From Desulfobacterales bacterium (GTDB lineage Bacteria > Desulfobacterota > Desulfobacteria > Desulfobacterales > JAFDDL01): a stretch of DNA of 64,000 bases. Positions 33,935 to 40,568 of this stretch are shown here, one piece after another; the first letter of the stretch is position 1; each line of letters starts with the position of its first letter. Made by a program: the position numbers and the translations under genes. The notes below the pieces were generated by a model. The model was not told the origin of the DNA. It saw only the letters and a program-made list of their open reading frames with translations, and made no database searches. The stretch is from NCBI GenBank assembly GCA_034003325.1, contig JAVEYW010000008.1, forward strand, positions 62,001 to 126,000, in the 5' to 3' direction.

Positions 33935-34474
33935 CTACCTCCTTATTTCGCATTCCCCCGGCGTGGTGTGAAATCCCAACTCCCAGGCAATGCCATCAAT
34001 AAATTCAAACAATGTGCAGGCCGTCTCAAATTCGAGCACATCCACTTGGTCACCAAAAACAATATGCCGAAGTTTGCCGAGCCTTAAAGGGACATCCAAT
34101 AATCCCGACAGATCGATGGTACGAATTTCCAAACCTTCTTCTTGGCCTGCGCTTCTAAGACTGTTATATATTTCCAACCGCGGTTTCCCGGGAAACCCTA
34201 TCATTTCAATTGTTTTTCCAAACTCAAGCTGCTTTAATGCCAAATACCCCGCATCCGCTTCAGAAATCTCGTGGTATCGTTCAATCGCGCCCCGAAAAAA
34301 TTCACTCAGCTGCTGAAGCACAGGATAAGTCTCCAGCATGCAAAAATAACTTCGAAGGCAATACCCATTGGCCAGCATAATTTGGTCGCCCAAAAACACC
34401 AGCGGATTCAGCTTTTCCAAGGGATAATGGTTAACGTGAATAGATCCGTTTATTTCCAGATTAATTTTTTTCAT
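33935..34474 (-). CDS. Conserved-looking protein of unknown function, first gene of the tmc-linked unit
   Basis: A 179-residue soluble protein, mixed alpha/beta, without signal peptide, membrane segment or metal motif. It begins MKKINLEINGSIHVNHYPLEKL, and the C-terminal half has a series of Leu/Ile-rich strands (LRHIVFGDQVDVLEFE). I do not recognise a family. It is the first gene behind the sigma-54-type promoter at 34557-34572 and is followed after two bases by the Usp gene, so the two are tightly linked. A hypothetical gene at the matching place next to Usp and tmc in Desulfovibrio may be its counterpart. That is inference from gene order. Confidence 0.8.
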   Translation of the reverse strand: MKKINLEINGSIHVNHYPLEKLNPLVFLGDQIMLANGYCLRSYFCMLETYPVLQQLSEFFRGAIERYHEISEADAGYLALKQLEFGKTIEMIGFPGKPRLEIYNSLRSAGQEEGLEIRTIDLSGLLDVPLRLGKLRHIVFGDQVDVLEFETACTLFEFIDGIAWELGFHTTPGECEIRR

Positions 34475-34556
34475 ACACGTTCACCCTCACAAAAACATCA
34501 GCATTCTGCCGGGCATACTATTTCTCATGCTATTGGCCCTGTTGCCCCTACCTCAT

Positions 34557-34572
34557 TGCATAGGACGTGCCT
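34557..34572 (-). promoter_or_regulatory. Sigma-54 (-24/-12) promoter of the tmc-linked unit
   Basis: On the minus strand the sequence is AGGCACG, four bases, ATGCA. The invariant GG (34571-34570) and GC (34559-34558) are 12 positions apart as required, and seven further positions match the TGGCACG-N4-TTGCA consensus. Transcription would begin near 34546, about 72 bases before the gene at 34474. Upstream palindromes at suitable distance strengthen the call. Confidence 0.65.
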
Positions 34573-34637
34573 GAAAAATAAAAAAACGCCATAAAACGTA
34601 TATGAATAATGATATCTTTGTGTTACTTCGATATAAG

Positions 34638-34735
34638 ACAAGACCAACAGGCGTTATAATGGGTATTTGCTTGTTGCGGAAAAGCAACATAATCCCAAAC
34701 TGTTCGGTCAATATTAAAACAAGCCCGACAGGCGT
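34638..34735. repeat. 17-base direct repeat, two copies, upstream of tmc promoter
   Basis: ACAAGACCAACAGGCGT (34638-34654) and ACAAGCCCGACAGGCGT (34719-34735) differ at two positions and start 81 bases apart. They lie 66 and 147 bases upstream of the -24 element of the sigma-54 promoter, within the usual range for activator sites. Each is a direct, not inverted, repeat. Confidence 0.5.
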
Positions 34736-34829
34736 AATGCATTCTAACTATAAAATTTTAAAAATTATTGGATGTTTTTTCGATATGAAAAAGGTACCGG
34801 AGGGAATGTTGCAAGCAAAATGCAACATT
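34672..34829. promoter_or_regulatory. Two TGTTGC...GCAACA inverted repeats (possible enhancer sites)
   Basis: TGTTGC, six bases, GCAACA spans 34672-34689. AATGTTGC, nine bases, GCAACATT spans 34805-34829. Their centres are about 137 bases apart, close to 13 helical turns. The first is about 110 bases upstream of the -24 element. The same arms in both sites suggest one activator, though the spacers differ. Confidence 0.5.
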
Positions 34830-35070
34830 ATGTGCTTAATAGCAACGCTTGGCAGATATTTATTGATACCCGAGCCGGCAAAGCCGGAGGCTGGGCGGCT
34901 GCTGGGCGGAAAACAACCTTCTCCAGTTATGCACACCTGTTTGTGCTCGTTTCTGATAAAGGCCCCCATGCTGGGGCTCTCCGAATAGAACGCAATACCG
35001 ATGAGAGAATTTAGAGGATGAAAAGCAGACGGCAGACTAAAAATCCAAACCACTTGAAAGCGCGGGAAGA

Positions 35071-35595
35071 TTATTCCTGGTTGATTTTTCTACAGGGGAA
35101 AAAACCGGCCAACCCCTCGTCATCGGAACAACAACCGCAGTCATCACCCAACAAAAACAGCGGGTCGGCCTGGCATAAAGACGTTGCCCCCGGACGCGTC
35201 TGCAAAATATCTTCTATCGTTATAGCATCCAGAATACTGTAAAGGGCCTCGGTCGCTTTCATCCATGCCAATCGAACCCTGCACACCTCGGACATGGCGC
35301 ACTTTTCAGGCTCACTGATGCAAACAACCAACTCGGATTGTCCTTCAAAAAGGCGAACCAGCTGGCCCAGCGTGATTTCCGAAGGCTGTCGGTTGAGAAT
35401 ATGGCCGCCTTTCGGACCCCGTATACTTTTTACCAGTCTAGCCTGCTTTAATATGCGGATCAACTGCTCTAAATATTTAACGGGGATGCCTTGTTCTTTG
35501 GATATCTCGCTTACCTGAACAGGCCGTTGCGTGCCCCGGCGAGATAATTCCAATAATATGCGTGTTCCGTAACGGCTTCTGGTGGATAACTTCAT
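35071..35595 (-). CDS. Rrf2-family Fe-S transcriptional regulator
   Basis: A 174-residue winged-helix regulator. The N terminus MKLSTRSRYGTRILLELS and the SIRGPKGGHIL wing are typical of Rrf2/IscR proteins. Three cysteines (92, 99 and 105 in VCISEPEKCAMSEVC) match the iron-sulfur ligand set. A further C-terminal cluster DDCGCC (about residues 151-156) and a later Cys are unusual and could bind metal. ATG at 35595 is used; GTG at 35604 is possible. Rrf2 proteins sense cluster state, NO or cysteine supply. It diverges from the PaaI thioesterase gene and may act on the shared intergenic region. Confidence 0.9.
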   Translation of the reverse strand: MKLSTRSRYGTRILLELSRRGTQRPVQVSEISKEQGIPVKYLEQLIRILKQARLVKSIRGPKGGHILNRQPSEITLGQLVRLFEGQSELVVCISEPEKCAMSEVCRVRLAWMKATEALYSILDAITIEDILQTRPGATSLCQADPLFLLGDDCGCCSDDEGLAGFFPCRKINQE

Positions 35596-35681
35596 AAGTA
35601 TCACTTTATTATCACTGTTGAATGTTTACGCAGGGTACTAGGGGTTCAATTGGCTTGTCAATAAAAAGTTTGCGCGCGTTG

Positions 35682-35710
35682 TTGCCATGGAAAATCGTCC
35701 ATGTTACGAT
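35682..35710 (+). promoter_or_regulatory. Sigma-70 promoter for PaaI gene with ATGGA/TCCAT operator
   Basis: TTGCCA (35682-35687), 17 bases, TACGAT (35705-35710): five and four of six consensus positions. Within the spacer is an inverted repeat ATGGA (35687-35691), six bases, TCCAT (35698-35702), in the right place for a repressor or redox regulator such as the divergent Rrf2 protein. The start codon is 129 bases downstream. Confidence 0.5.
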
Positions 35711-35767
35711 GAGCTGGCGATAAATTACGCACACCGGTTAACGGCCCCTATTTTGATATCAGTTCTT

Positions 35768-35819
35768 GGTTGATCGGCTGCTTCTTTTATCGATACCCTG
35801 TCAAACCTCTCGATCAACC
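35768..35819 (+). promoter_or_regulatory. Leader hairpin next to the PaaI ribosome site
   Basis: GGTTGATCG (35768-35776) and CGATCAACC (35811-35819) are perfect 9-base complements around a 34-base loop. The stem ends five bases before AAGGAG (35825-35830), so folding could hold or free the ribosome site. The loop itself contains TATCGATA. No known riboswitch class is recognised. Confidence 0.45.
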
Positions 35820-35838
35820 CTATTAAGGAGTTTTCCCC

Positions 35839-36303
35839 ATGAAAAACAAAGCATTCCAGGACTATTACACAGATGAACACAGCCATTGCTACGGTTGTGG
35901 CCATCTCAACCCGGATGGCCTTCAGATAAAAACGTATTGGGACGGCGATGAAACCGTGACTGTTTTTACGCCCAAGGAATACCACATGGCAATGCCGGGA
36001 TACGTGTATGGCGGACTTATCGCCTCGGTTATTGATTGCCATTGCACGGGCAGCGCCGCCGCTGCCGCATATCGCGCGGAAAACAGAGGCATGGACACGG
36101 AGCCGCCGATTCGCTTTGTTACCGCCTCGCTTCACGTCGATTACCTGCACCCCACACCCATTGGTGTGCCGCTTGATATTCGAGGAGAAATTTTAGAAAT
36201 AACGGCTCGCAAGGTGGTATTGGCCGCTACGTTATCCGCAAACGGCCGGATTTGCGCCAAAGGAAAGGTTGTTGCAGTAAAGGTGCCTGTAACCTTTAAG
36301 TAA
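35839..36303 (+). CDS. PaaI-type hot-dog thioesterase
   Basis: A 154-residue protein. The early CYGCGHLNPDGLQI motif, then the central YVYGGLIASVIDCHCTG helix (with the HGG-type loop changed to YGG) and the closing VDYLHPTPIG strand are those of the PaaI/4HBT thioesterase group. AAGGAG lies nine bases before the ATG. It would hydrolyse acyl-CoA or aryl-CoA in the cytoplasm. The N-terminal CxxC could bind a metal but is common in this subgroup. It is a single gene, with its own promoter and a hairpin leader, followed by 281 bases without genes. Confidence 0.87.
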   Translation: MKNKAFQDYYTDEHSHCYGCGHLNPDGLQIKTYWDGDETVTVFTPKEYHMAMPGYVYGGLIASVIDCHCTGSAAAAAYRAENRGMDTEPPIRFVTASLHVDYLHPTPIGVPLDIRGEILEITARKVVLAATLSANGRICAKGKVVAVKVPVTFK

Positions 36304-36456
36304 CACACGGCATGCGCATCATCACCGGAAGGGTTTAAAAACCACCTTTATAAGGCTTAAAAACGGTTTGGAATATTCATAGACACCCCTTCGACCCGCA
36401 GGCTACAGTTCTTTTACGAAATCCGCGAACGGCATGACATGCGACATGCGGAAAAT

Positions 36457-36472
36457 TGGCACAGTCGTGGCG
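36457..36472 (+). promoter_or_regulatory. Sigma-54-like promoter of the ATPase-XRE-cupin gene
   Basis: TGGCACA, four bases, TGGC: the GG (36458-36459) and GC (36470-36471) elements are correctly 12 apart and the -24 box is perfect; the -12 box has G for the second T. Transcription would begin near 36483, 102 bases before the ATG at 36585. Repeated CATGC/GCATG motifs lie just upstream (36432-36449). Confidence 0.45.
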
Positions 36473-36584
36473 CTTATTTGCAACAGCGTGTGGTGTTTTT
36501 TTTACTTCACCTTGAACCGGCACGGTTGAATTGCTAATAACGCATTAGATTACAACTCAGGTTCAGCAAAAATTTGAGACCCGT

Positions 36585-37889
36585 ATGGAACCGAATAAAA
36601 AACTGGTCACTTCCGGCAATAAACACCTGGACTTGCTGTTGGATGGCGGCATTATCATCGGCGACAATGTGTTGTGGTATGATAACGCGGGCAGTTTGGC
36701 GCAGCTTTTCTGTTATCATCTGATTCAAGCCTCCATCGCCAAGAAAAAATCCGTCATTTATATCAACTTTGACAACAGCCCCAAAACGCTTCTTGAAAAA
36801 CTCGGCCCTTTGGCAAAATATCCCGCCTTAACCATTCTCGACTGTTTTACCAACGGCAAGGGGGAAGGCTCTGAGATATTTCAAAAGTTTTACAACCGGG
36901 GACGAGGAGATAAAATTTGCCAGGTCATTCGCATCGAGGATCCGCACAACCCGGATCATGTGATGGGGGCTTTTTACGGTTTGCATAAGACCATGACGGG
37001 CGATGTGCGGTTTATTTTCGACAGCCTCACCGGCATGCAAGAGCTTTGGGAAAGCGAAGAGCAGATTCAAAAATTTTATTCCCATTCCTGCCCCAGGCTC
37101 TATGAGTTAAATACGATCGCCTATTGGATCGTTGAGAAGGAGGCCCATTCATCCGTTTTAAAAGCGCATCTGAATAAGATCACGCAGGTGGCTATCGATC
37201 TGTCGCTAACCCGTGGAAAGACCTCCCTCACGATTCTTAAAGCGGATAAACGCGATCTGAATATCCTCAACAAAACCGCTAACTATAGAAGCAAAGGCAT
37301 GGAGATCGTCTTTGAAGGTGAACAGGGGCATTCTGAGGCGATCAATATCGGCGGACGGCTCAAGGAAATTCGAACCCAAAAGGGGCTGTCCCAAACAGAG
37401 CTGGCCAAATTGGTGGGCGTTACGCCTAGCACGATTTCCCAGGTGGAAAACAACCAGATTTACCCTTCGCTGCCGGCGCTGTTTAAGATGTCCGAAATTT
37501 TATCCGTGGACGCCGGCGCTCTTTTCCAAAAATCCGCCTTCAGCGCCGATCAGGTGGTTTACGCGGCCAAGGATGCGGTGGATGTTCAGTTGCCTAGAAT
37601 TCCAAAAGAATCCGGACGAATATCTTTGCTGACAAAAGTCGGCCTGGATTCAAAAATCGAGCCGTATTTGATTGAGCTTTTGCCGGGGACAAAACTCGCC
37701 TCACATTTTTTCATGCATAAGGGCGAAGAATTGGGGTATCTACTTTCCGGCGAGCTGAAAGTGAAGCTCGAGCGAGGCGTAAAAACCATTCAGGCCGGGG
37801 ATATCATCCATTTAAAATCATCCATTCCATTGCAATGGGAGAGCACCGGTTCCGATGCGGCAGCCCTGTTATGGATCAAGATAAAATAA
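36585..37889 (+). CDS. RecA/KaiC-like ATPase fold + XRE helix-turn-helix + cupin fusion regulator
   Basis: A 434-residue three-part protein. Residues 1-245 resemble RecA/KaiC/Rad55-type domains (SGNKHLDLLLDGG start, FIFDSLTGMQELW strand), but the P-loop place reads GGIIIGDNVLWYDNAGS and lacks the GK[ST] needed for ATP hydrolysis. Residues 255-310 are an XRE DNA-binding domain (RLKEIRTQKGLSQTELAKLVGVTPSTISQ region). Residues 350-434 are a cupin (MHKGEELGYLLSGELKV, then AGDIIHLKSSIP), as in many small-molecule-responsive XRE regulators. It probably binds DNA and a ligand; the first domain may sense or oligomerise. A perfect terminator begins at its stop codon. The fusion is not one I know from named regulators. 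Confidence 0.85.
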   Translation: MEPNKKLVTSGNKHLDLLLDGGIIIGDNVLWYDNAGSLAQLFCYHLIQASIAKKKSVIYINFDNSPKTLLEKLGPLAKYPALTILDCFTNGKGEGSEIFQKFYNRGRGDKICQVIRIEDPHNPDHVMGAFYGLHKTMTGDVRFIFDSLTGMQELWESEEQIQKFYSHSCPRLYELNTIAYWIVEKEAHSSVLKAHLNKITQVAIDLSLTRGKTSLTILKADKRDLNILNKTANYRSKGMEIVFEGEQGHSEAINIGGRLKEIRTQKGLSQTELAKLVGVTPSTISQVENNQIYPSLPALFKMSEILSVDAGALFQKSAFSADQVVYAAKDAVDVQLPRIPKESGRISLLTKVGLDSKIEPYLIELLPGTKLASHFFMHKGEELGYLLSGELKVKLERGVKTIQAGDIIHLKSSIPLQWESTGSDAAALLWIKIK

Positions 37890-37921
37890 AGGCCCTTCGG
37901 ACGAACCGGAAGGGCCTTTAT
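37888..37921. terminator. Bidirectional rho-independent terminator
   Basis: AAAGGCCCTTC (37888-37898) pairs with GAAGGGCCTTT (37909-37919), an 11-base perfect stem flanked by T-rich and A-rich ends. It overlaps the stop codon of the XRE-cupin gene and lies 38 bases beyond the end of the convergent glutamate-synthase-like gene, so it can serve both. Confidence 0.9.
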
Positions 37922-37956
37922 ATTTAAGATTTTCGCTTTAACACGACCGATGATTA

Positions 37957-39609
37957 TTACATATTGAGAATCTTCTTGGCGCTTTCATTGTTCACATCGG
38001 ACACATGGGGAATGCCCGTTTCGTATGCGGTTTCCCGGTTTCCGGAAAAAATATCGCTTCTGGCAATCTTCGGAAGGGAAAATTTCCGCGCGCCTGCCAT
38101 GAGTTGCTGAAGCCCGCATGCCAGTTTGTCGGTAAGCGTGCAAAATGCGATGGCACCATAGGGGATTTTCGCCATCTCGTCTTTCCCCAATTTCTTTTCC
38201 AGGGCATGATATCCGGCAAATATCTCATCGGCATTTCTTCCAATTTGAAGCACGGTCTTGGGCAGCTCATTCCAGTTGCCGTTGACGGCATCTCTTAGCT
38301 CCGGATGAAGCGCGCCCTGAATATTGGCACCCAGGAAGCCCGGAATCATCATCGCTCGGCCCATACAAACCATCTTGGTATAGGGCGCACCCAGGGCCAG
38401 CGCTTTAAAAATGTGATCCTCCAAGGCAAATCCGCCCGCAAAGGACATATCCACGACATCTTGTCCTTTTGCCGACAGAATACTGGCATACTCATGCGCT
38501 TTTGAATGCAGGTTGATGGAAGGAACCCCCCAGCTCTGCATCATGTTCCAGGGACTCATGCCCGTTCCACCGCCGGAGCCGTCAATGGTCAGCAGATCCA
38601 GCTTTGCGTCCGTAGCAAATTTGATCGCCATGGCCAGCTCTTCCATCCCGTAAGAGCCGGTCTTGAGCGTAATGCGCTCAAACCCGATACTGCGAAGGTA
38701 TTCAACGCTGGTCATAAAATCTTCTTGCACCTTTTCGACGGAAGATAAATTGGTCCCCCCCAACCGGCTGTGGCGGGCAAAGGAATTAATCGCTTTTCCT
38801 TCAAAGGCTTTCTGCACTTCAGGCAGCGTTGGATCGGGGTCGACCACATAGCCTCTTTCCTTAAGAAAGATGGCGTAATCAAGGCTGGTCACTTGAATCT
38901 CTCCGCCGATGTCCTTGGCACCCTGCCCCCATTTGAGTTCGATAATGCATTTGTCCCCATATTTATCCACCACGTATTCGGCAACCCCATTACGGGTGTC
39001 CTCAACATTGAGCTGCACGATGATGGCGCCGTATCCATCGAAATACCGCAGATAAGTGTTGATCCGGCGGTCCAGCTCCGGAGCGCTTTTGATTTTACCT
39101 TTTCTGGTTTCGCCACCGGCAATTTCCGAGTTGCGGTCCACGCCCACCACATTTTCACCGATGACAACGGGAATTCCCACCAGAGCGCCGCCTATAGCAA
39201 AGGCATCCCAGTATTTTTCGGCCACAAAGGTCGACCCCATCGCACCGGTCATCAGCGGCATCCGAATTTCTGTCTTTTTCTTCTTTCCGAATCGGGTTTC
39301 CAGATTGACATTAGGGAAAATACAGTCATCCGCGTCGCTGGTCAAACCACTGCTCAAACCATACGCGCCATACGCATAGCCTTGAATTCGAAGCGAATTA
39401 TAAGAAACACCCACATGACAGGTATTGTTTGCACCGGCGGTTACCAAACCGAAACTTCTCGGATAAAGCAATTTGCGGCCAACCATGCTGGACAGCCATG
39501 TTTCACATTTCCCCATGCAATCGGCGCGACACAGCGTACAAAGACTTGATTCAGCGGGGTTTCCACGGTTCGATGTTCCCAATACATCATTTGATTTTTC
39601 AAATCGCAT
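37957..39609 (-). CDS. Glutamate-synthase-like FMN-binding protein
   Basis: A 550-residue protein of the GltB FMN/Fe-S domain family without the glutaminase part. ATG at 39609 has GGAGG ahead; a longer ATG start at 39624 would put the ribosome site inside the gene. An N-terminal cysteine group (CTLCRADCMGKC) may hold a cluster. The core TIM barrel contains KTGSYGMEELAMAIKFATDA, DGSGGGTGMSPWNMM and GAPYTKMVCMGRAMM, matching FMN phosphate-binding and the central cluster loop. In archaea and anaerobes these proteins may work with separate partners, so glutamate synthesis is likely but not certain. It is isolated from other nitrogen genes. Confidence 0.88.
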   Translation of the reverse strand: MRFEKSNDVLGTSNRGNPAESSLCTLCRADCMGKCETWLSSMVGRKLLYPRSFGLVTAGANNTCHVGVSYNSLRIQGYAYGAYGLSSGLTSDADDCIFPNVNLETRFGKKKKTEIRMPLMTGAMGSTFVAEKYWDAFAIGGALVGIPVVIGENVVGVDRNSEIAGGETRKGKIKSAPELDRRINTYLRYFDGYGAIIVQLNVEDTRNGVAEYVVDKYGDKCIIELKWGQGAKDIGGEIQVTSLDYAIFLKERGYVVDPDPTLPEVQKAFEGKAINSFARHSRLGGTNLSSVEKVQEDFMTSVEYLRSIGFERITLKTGSYGMEELAMAIKFATDAKLDLLTIDGSGGGTGMSPWNMMQSWGVPSINLHSKAHEYASILSAKGQDVVDMSFAGGFALEDHIFKALALGAPYTKMVCMGRAMMIPGFLGANIQGALHPELRDAVNGNWNELPKTVLQIGRNADEIFAGYHALEKKLGKDEMAKIPYGAIAFCTLTDKLACGLQQLMAGARKFSLPKIARSDIFSGNRETAYETGIPHVSDVNNESAKKILNM

Positions 39610-39923
39610 CACAATCCTCCACATTTTGTTTGGTTTCGCTCAACACACTATTCCGACAGGATTAGGATTGAGCCAGTTGGAATGCCGTTCATGCCGCGAA
39701 TTATTCGAGGCATCCGAGCCCCCTCTTCGAAACCAGACGCCGCTGTCTGACCATCGCCCGGATTCCCCTCCCCCTGACACGCCGCTGTGCAGTGGGATCG
39801 ACAACCTGACCATAAACACCGTTCGTGTTCACCCGGACCGGAGGGTATTAAAAAATTAGGTGCGCTGTATTTTTTAAGCTAACTACTTAGGATAACACTT
39901 AAAATTTCGGATTTTATCGCTAT

Positions 39924-39963
39924 AAAAAAAGCGCCTACCTCCCCTTCTTAAGGAAGCAGACGC
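39924..39963 (-). terminator. Minus-strand rho-independent terminator without an upstream gene
   Basis: On the minus strand GCGTCTGCTTCC (39963-39952), a 9-base loop and GGAGGTAGGCGC (39942-39931) form a 12-base stem with a few G-T pairs, followed by seven T residues (39930-39924). The nearest minus-strand frame ahead of it is more than 7 kb away, and the next gene after it starts 315 bases downstream. It may be an attenuator or the end of a small RNA. Confidence 0.7.
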
Positions 39964-40002
39964 CGTTGTCCGCGGATTCTCCCTGCTTTTGAGCCGATGA
40001 GA

Positions 40003-40020
40003 TTGCACGCCATTGTGCAA
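40003..40020. promoter_or_regulatory. TTGCAC-N6-GTGCAA palindrome
   Basis: A perfect 6+6 inverted repeat with a six-base spacer, similar in look to sites bound by NtrC-class activators (TGCAC arms), though those usually have one more base between arms. It lies about 400 bases upstream of the glutamate-synthase-like gene and 40 bases before the minus-strand terminator. Confidence 0.35.
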
Positions 40021-40455
40021 AAAGAACAAAAATCACCGAACAAACAGGGTGGATAATATGACATGGTAGACTATCTAATCAAAAGCAATTAGTGCAACTG
40101 TAATTTAATGTCAATCATCAATATCTATGGCAACCGGTATTTTTTAGTCAGGCTTATTCAAGCAGGGTGAACACGGCAGGGTCTTTTTGATTGTGGCGCG
40201 TCTTTGCGACCTGATCCGATTTATTTTTTTTATTCTATAACAGTGTGTTACACATAATTTTGCCAAGATGGCGTTACAAAGGCGATCTAACCGGATCATC
40301 CGTGCATGACCTTGGACCAGATGCGGCATTCCCGGGCCAAGTACATGAGAGCTGAGAACCGATCGGAACCTTTCATGCCGGTAGAAGCATTGGTATTCAT
40401 AATCGAAGCGATGGTCCTCTATTTTTCGGTGTTACGATGATGTCTTTCTTAAATC

Positions 40456-40484
40456 TTGACACACAAGCCGGCTTTTCCTATATA
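40456..40484 (+). promoter_or_regulatory. Strong sigma-70 promoter of the exported 605-residue protein gene
   Basis: TTGACA (40456-40461), 17 bases, TATATA (40479-40484): perfect -35, five of six at -10, ideal spacing. Transcription would begin near 40491, 78 bases before the ATG at 40569. Confidence 0.75.
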
Positions 40485-40568
40485 TCAGCCATAAAAAAGC
40501 AAGGTTATATTACCCACCACCTCACCATCACTGAATCGAGTATGACGAGCCTTTAAAGAAAAATTATT

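Larger units (their letters stand above)
34475..35070. other. 596-base regulatory region with repeats between the tmc unit and the Rrf2 gene
   Basis: No protein-like frame stands out. The region holds a sigma-54-type promoter, two TGTTGC/GCAACA inverted repeats and a 17-base direct repeat (all listed separately). A GC-rich hairpin region lies at about 34872-34888 (CCGGC, AAA, GCCGG) inside otherwise AT-rich sequence. A 128-codon frame at 34602-34988 spans the repeats but shows no ribosome site or family similarity. Confidence 0.5.
39610..40568. other. 959-base region without protein genes; contains a terminator, a palindrome and a promoter
   Basis: No convincing coding frame lies here. Recognised elements are a minus-strand terminator at 39924-39963, a TTGCAC/GTGCAA palindrome at 40003-40020, and a strong plus-strand promoter at 40456-40484. 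The minus-strand terminator ends some transcript that does not match a gene, so an untranslated RNA or a long attenuated leader of the glutamate-synthase-like gene is possible. Confidence 0.5.

Noticed and set aside
34861-34920. GC-rich sequence with GGCAAAGCCGGAGG, slightly like a GEMM (cyclic-di-GMP) riboswitch
   Set aside because: The other conserved half of the riboswitch and a downstream plus-strand gene are missing; only a simple hairpin is supported.
34602-34988. 128-codon frame crossing the tmc upstream region with repeated KT(R/S)PTGV peptides
   Set aside because: The peptide repeat is caused by the 17-base DNA repeat, there is no ribosome site, and the rest is not protein-like. Treated as regulatory DNA.
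36468-36482. Second TGGCGC...TTGCA pattern as a sigma-54 promoter
   Set aside because: The distance between GG and GC is one base short; the overlapping TGGCACA...TGGC at 36457 has correct spacing.
39805-39850. Short similarity to the glutamine-responsive glnA RNA (CGTTC followed by a GGAGGG stretch) near the glutamate-synthase-like gene
   Set aside because: Orientation is opposite to the gene and the conserved core GGAAGUAGG is missing.
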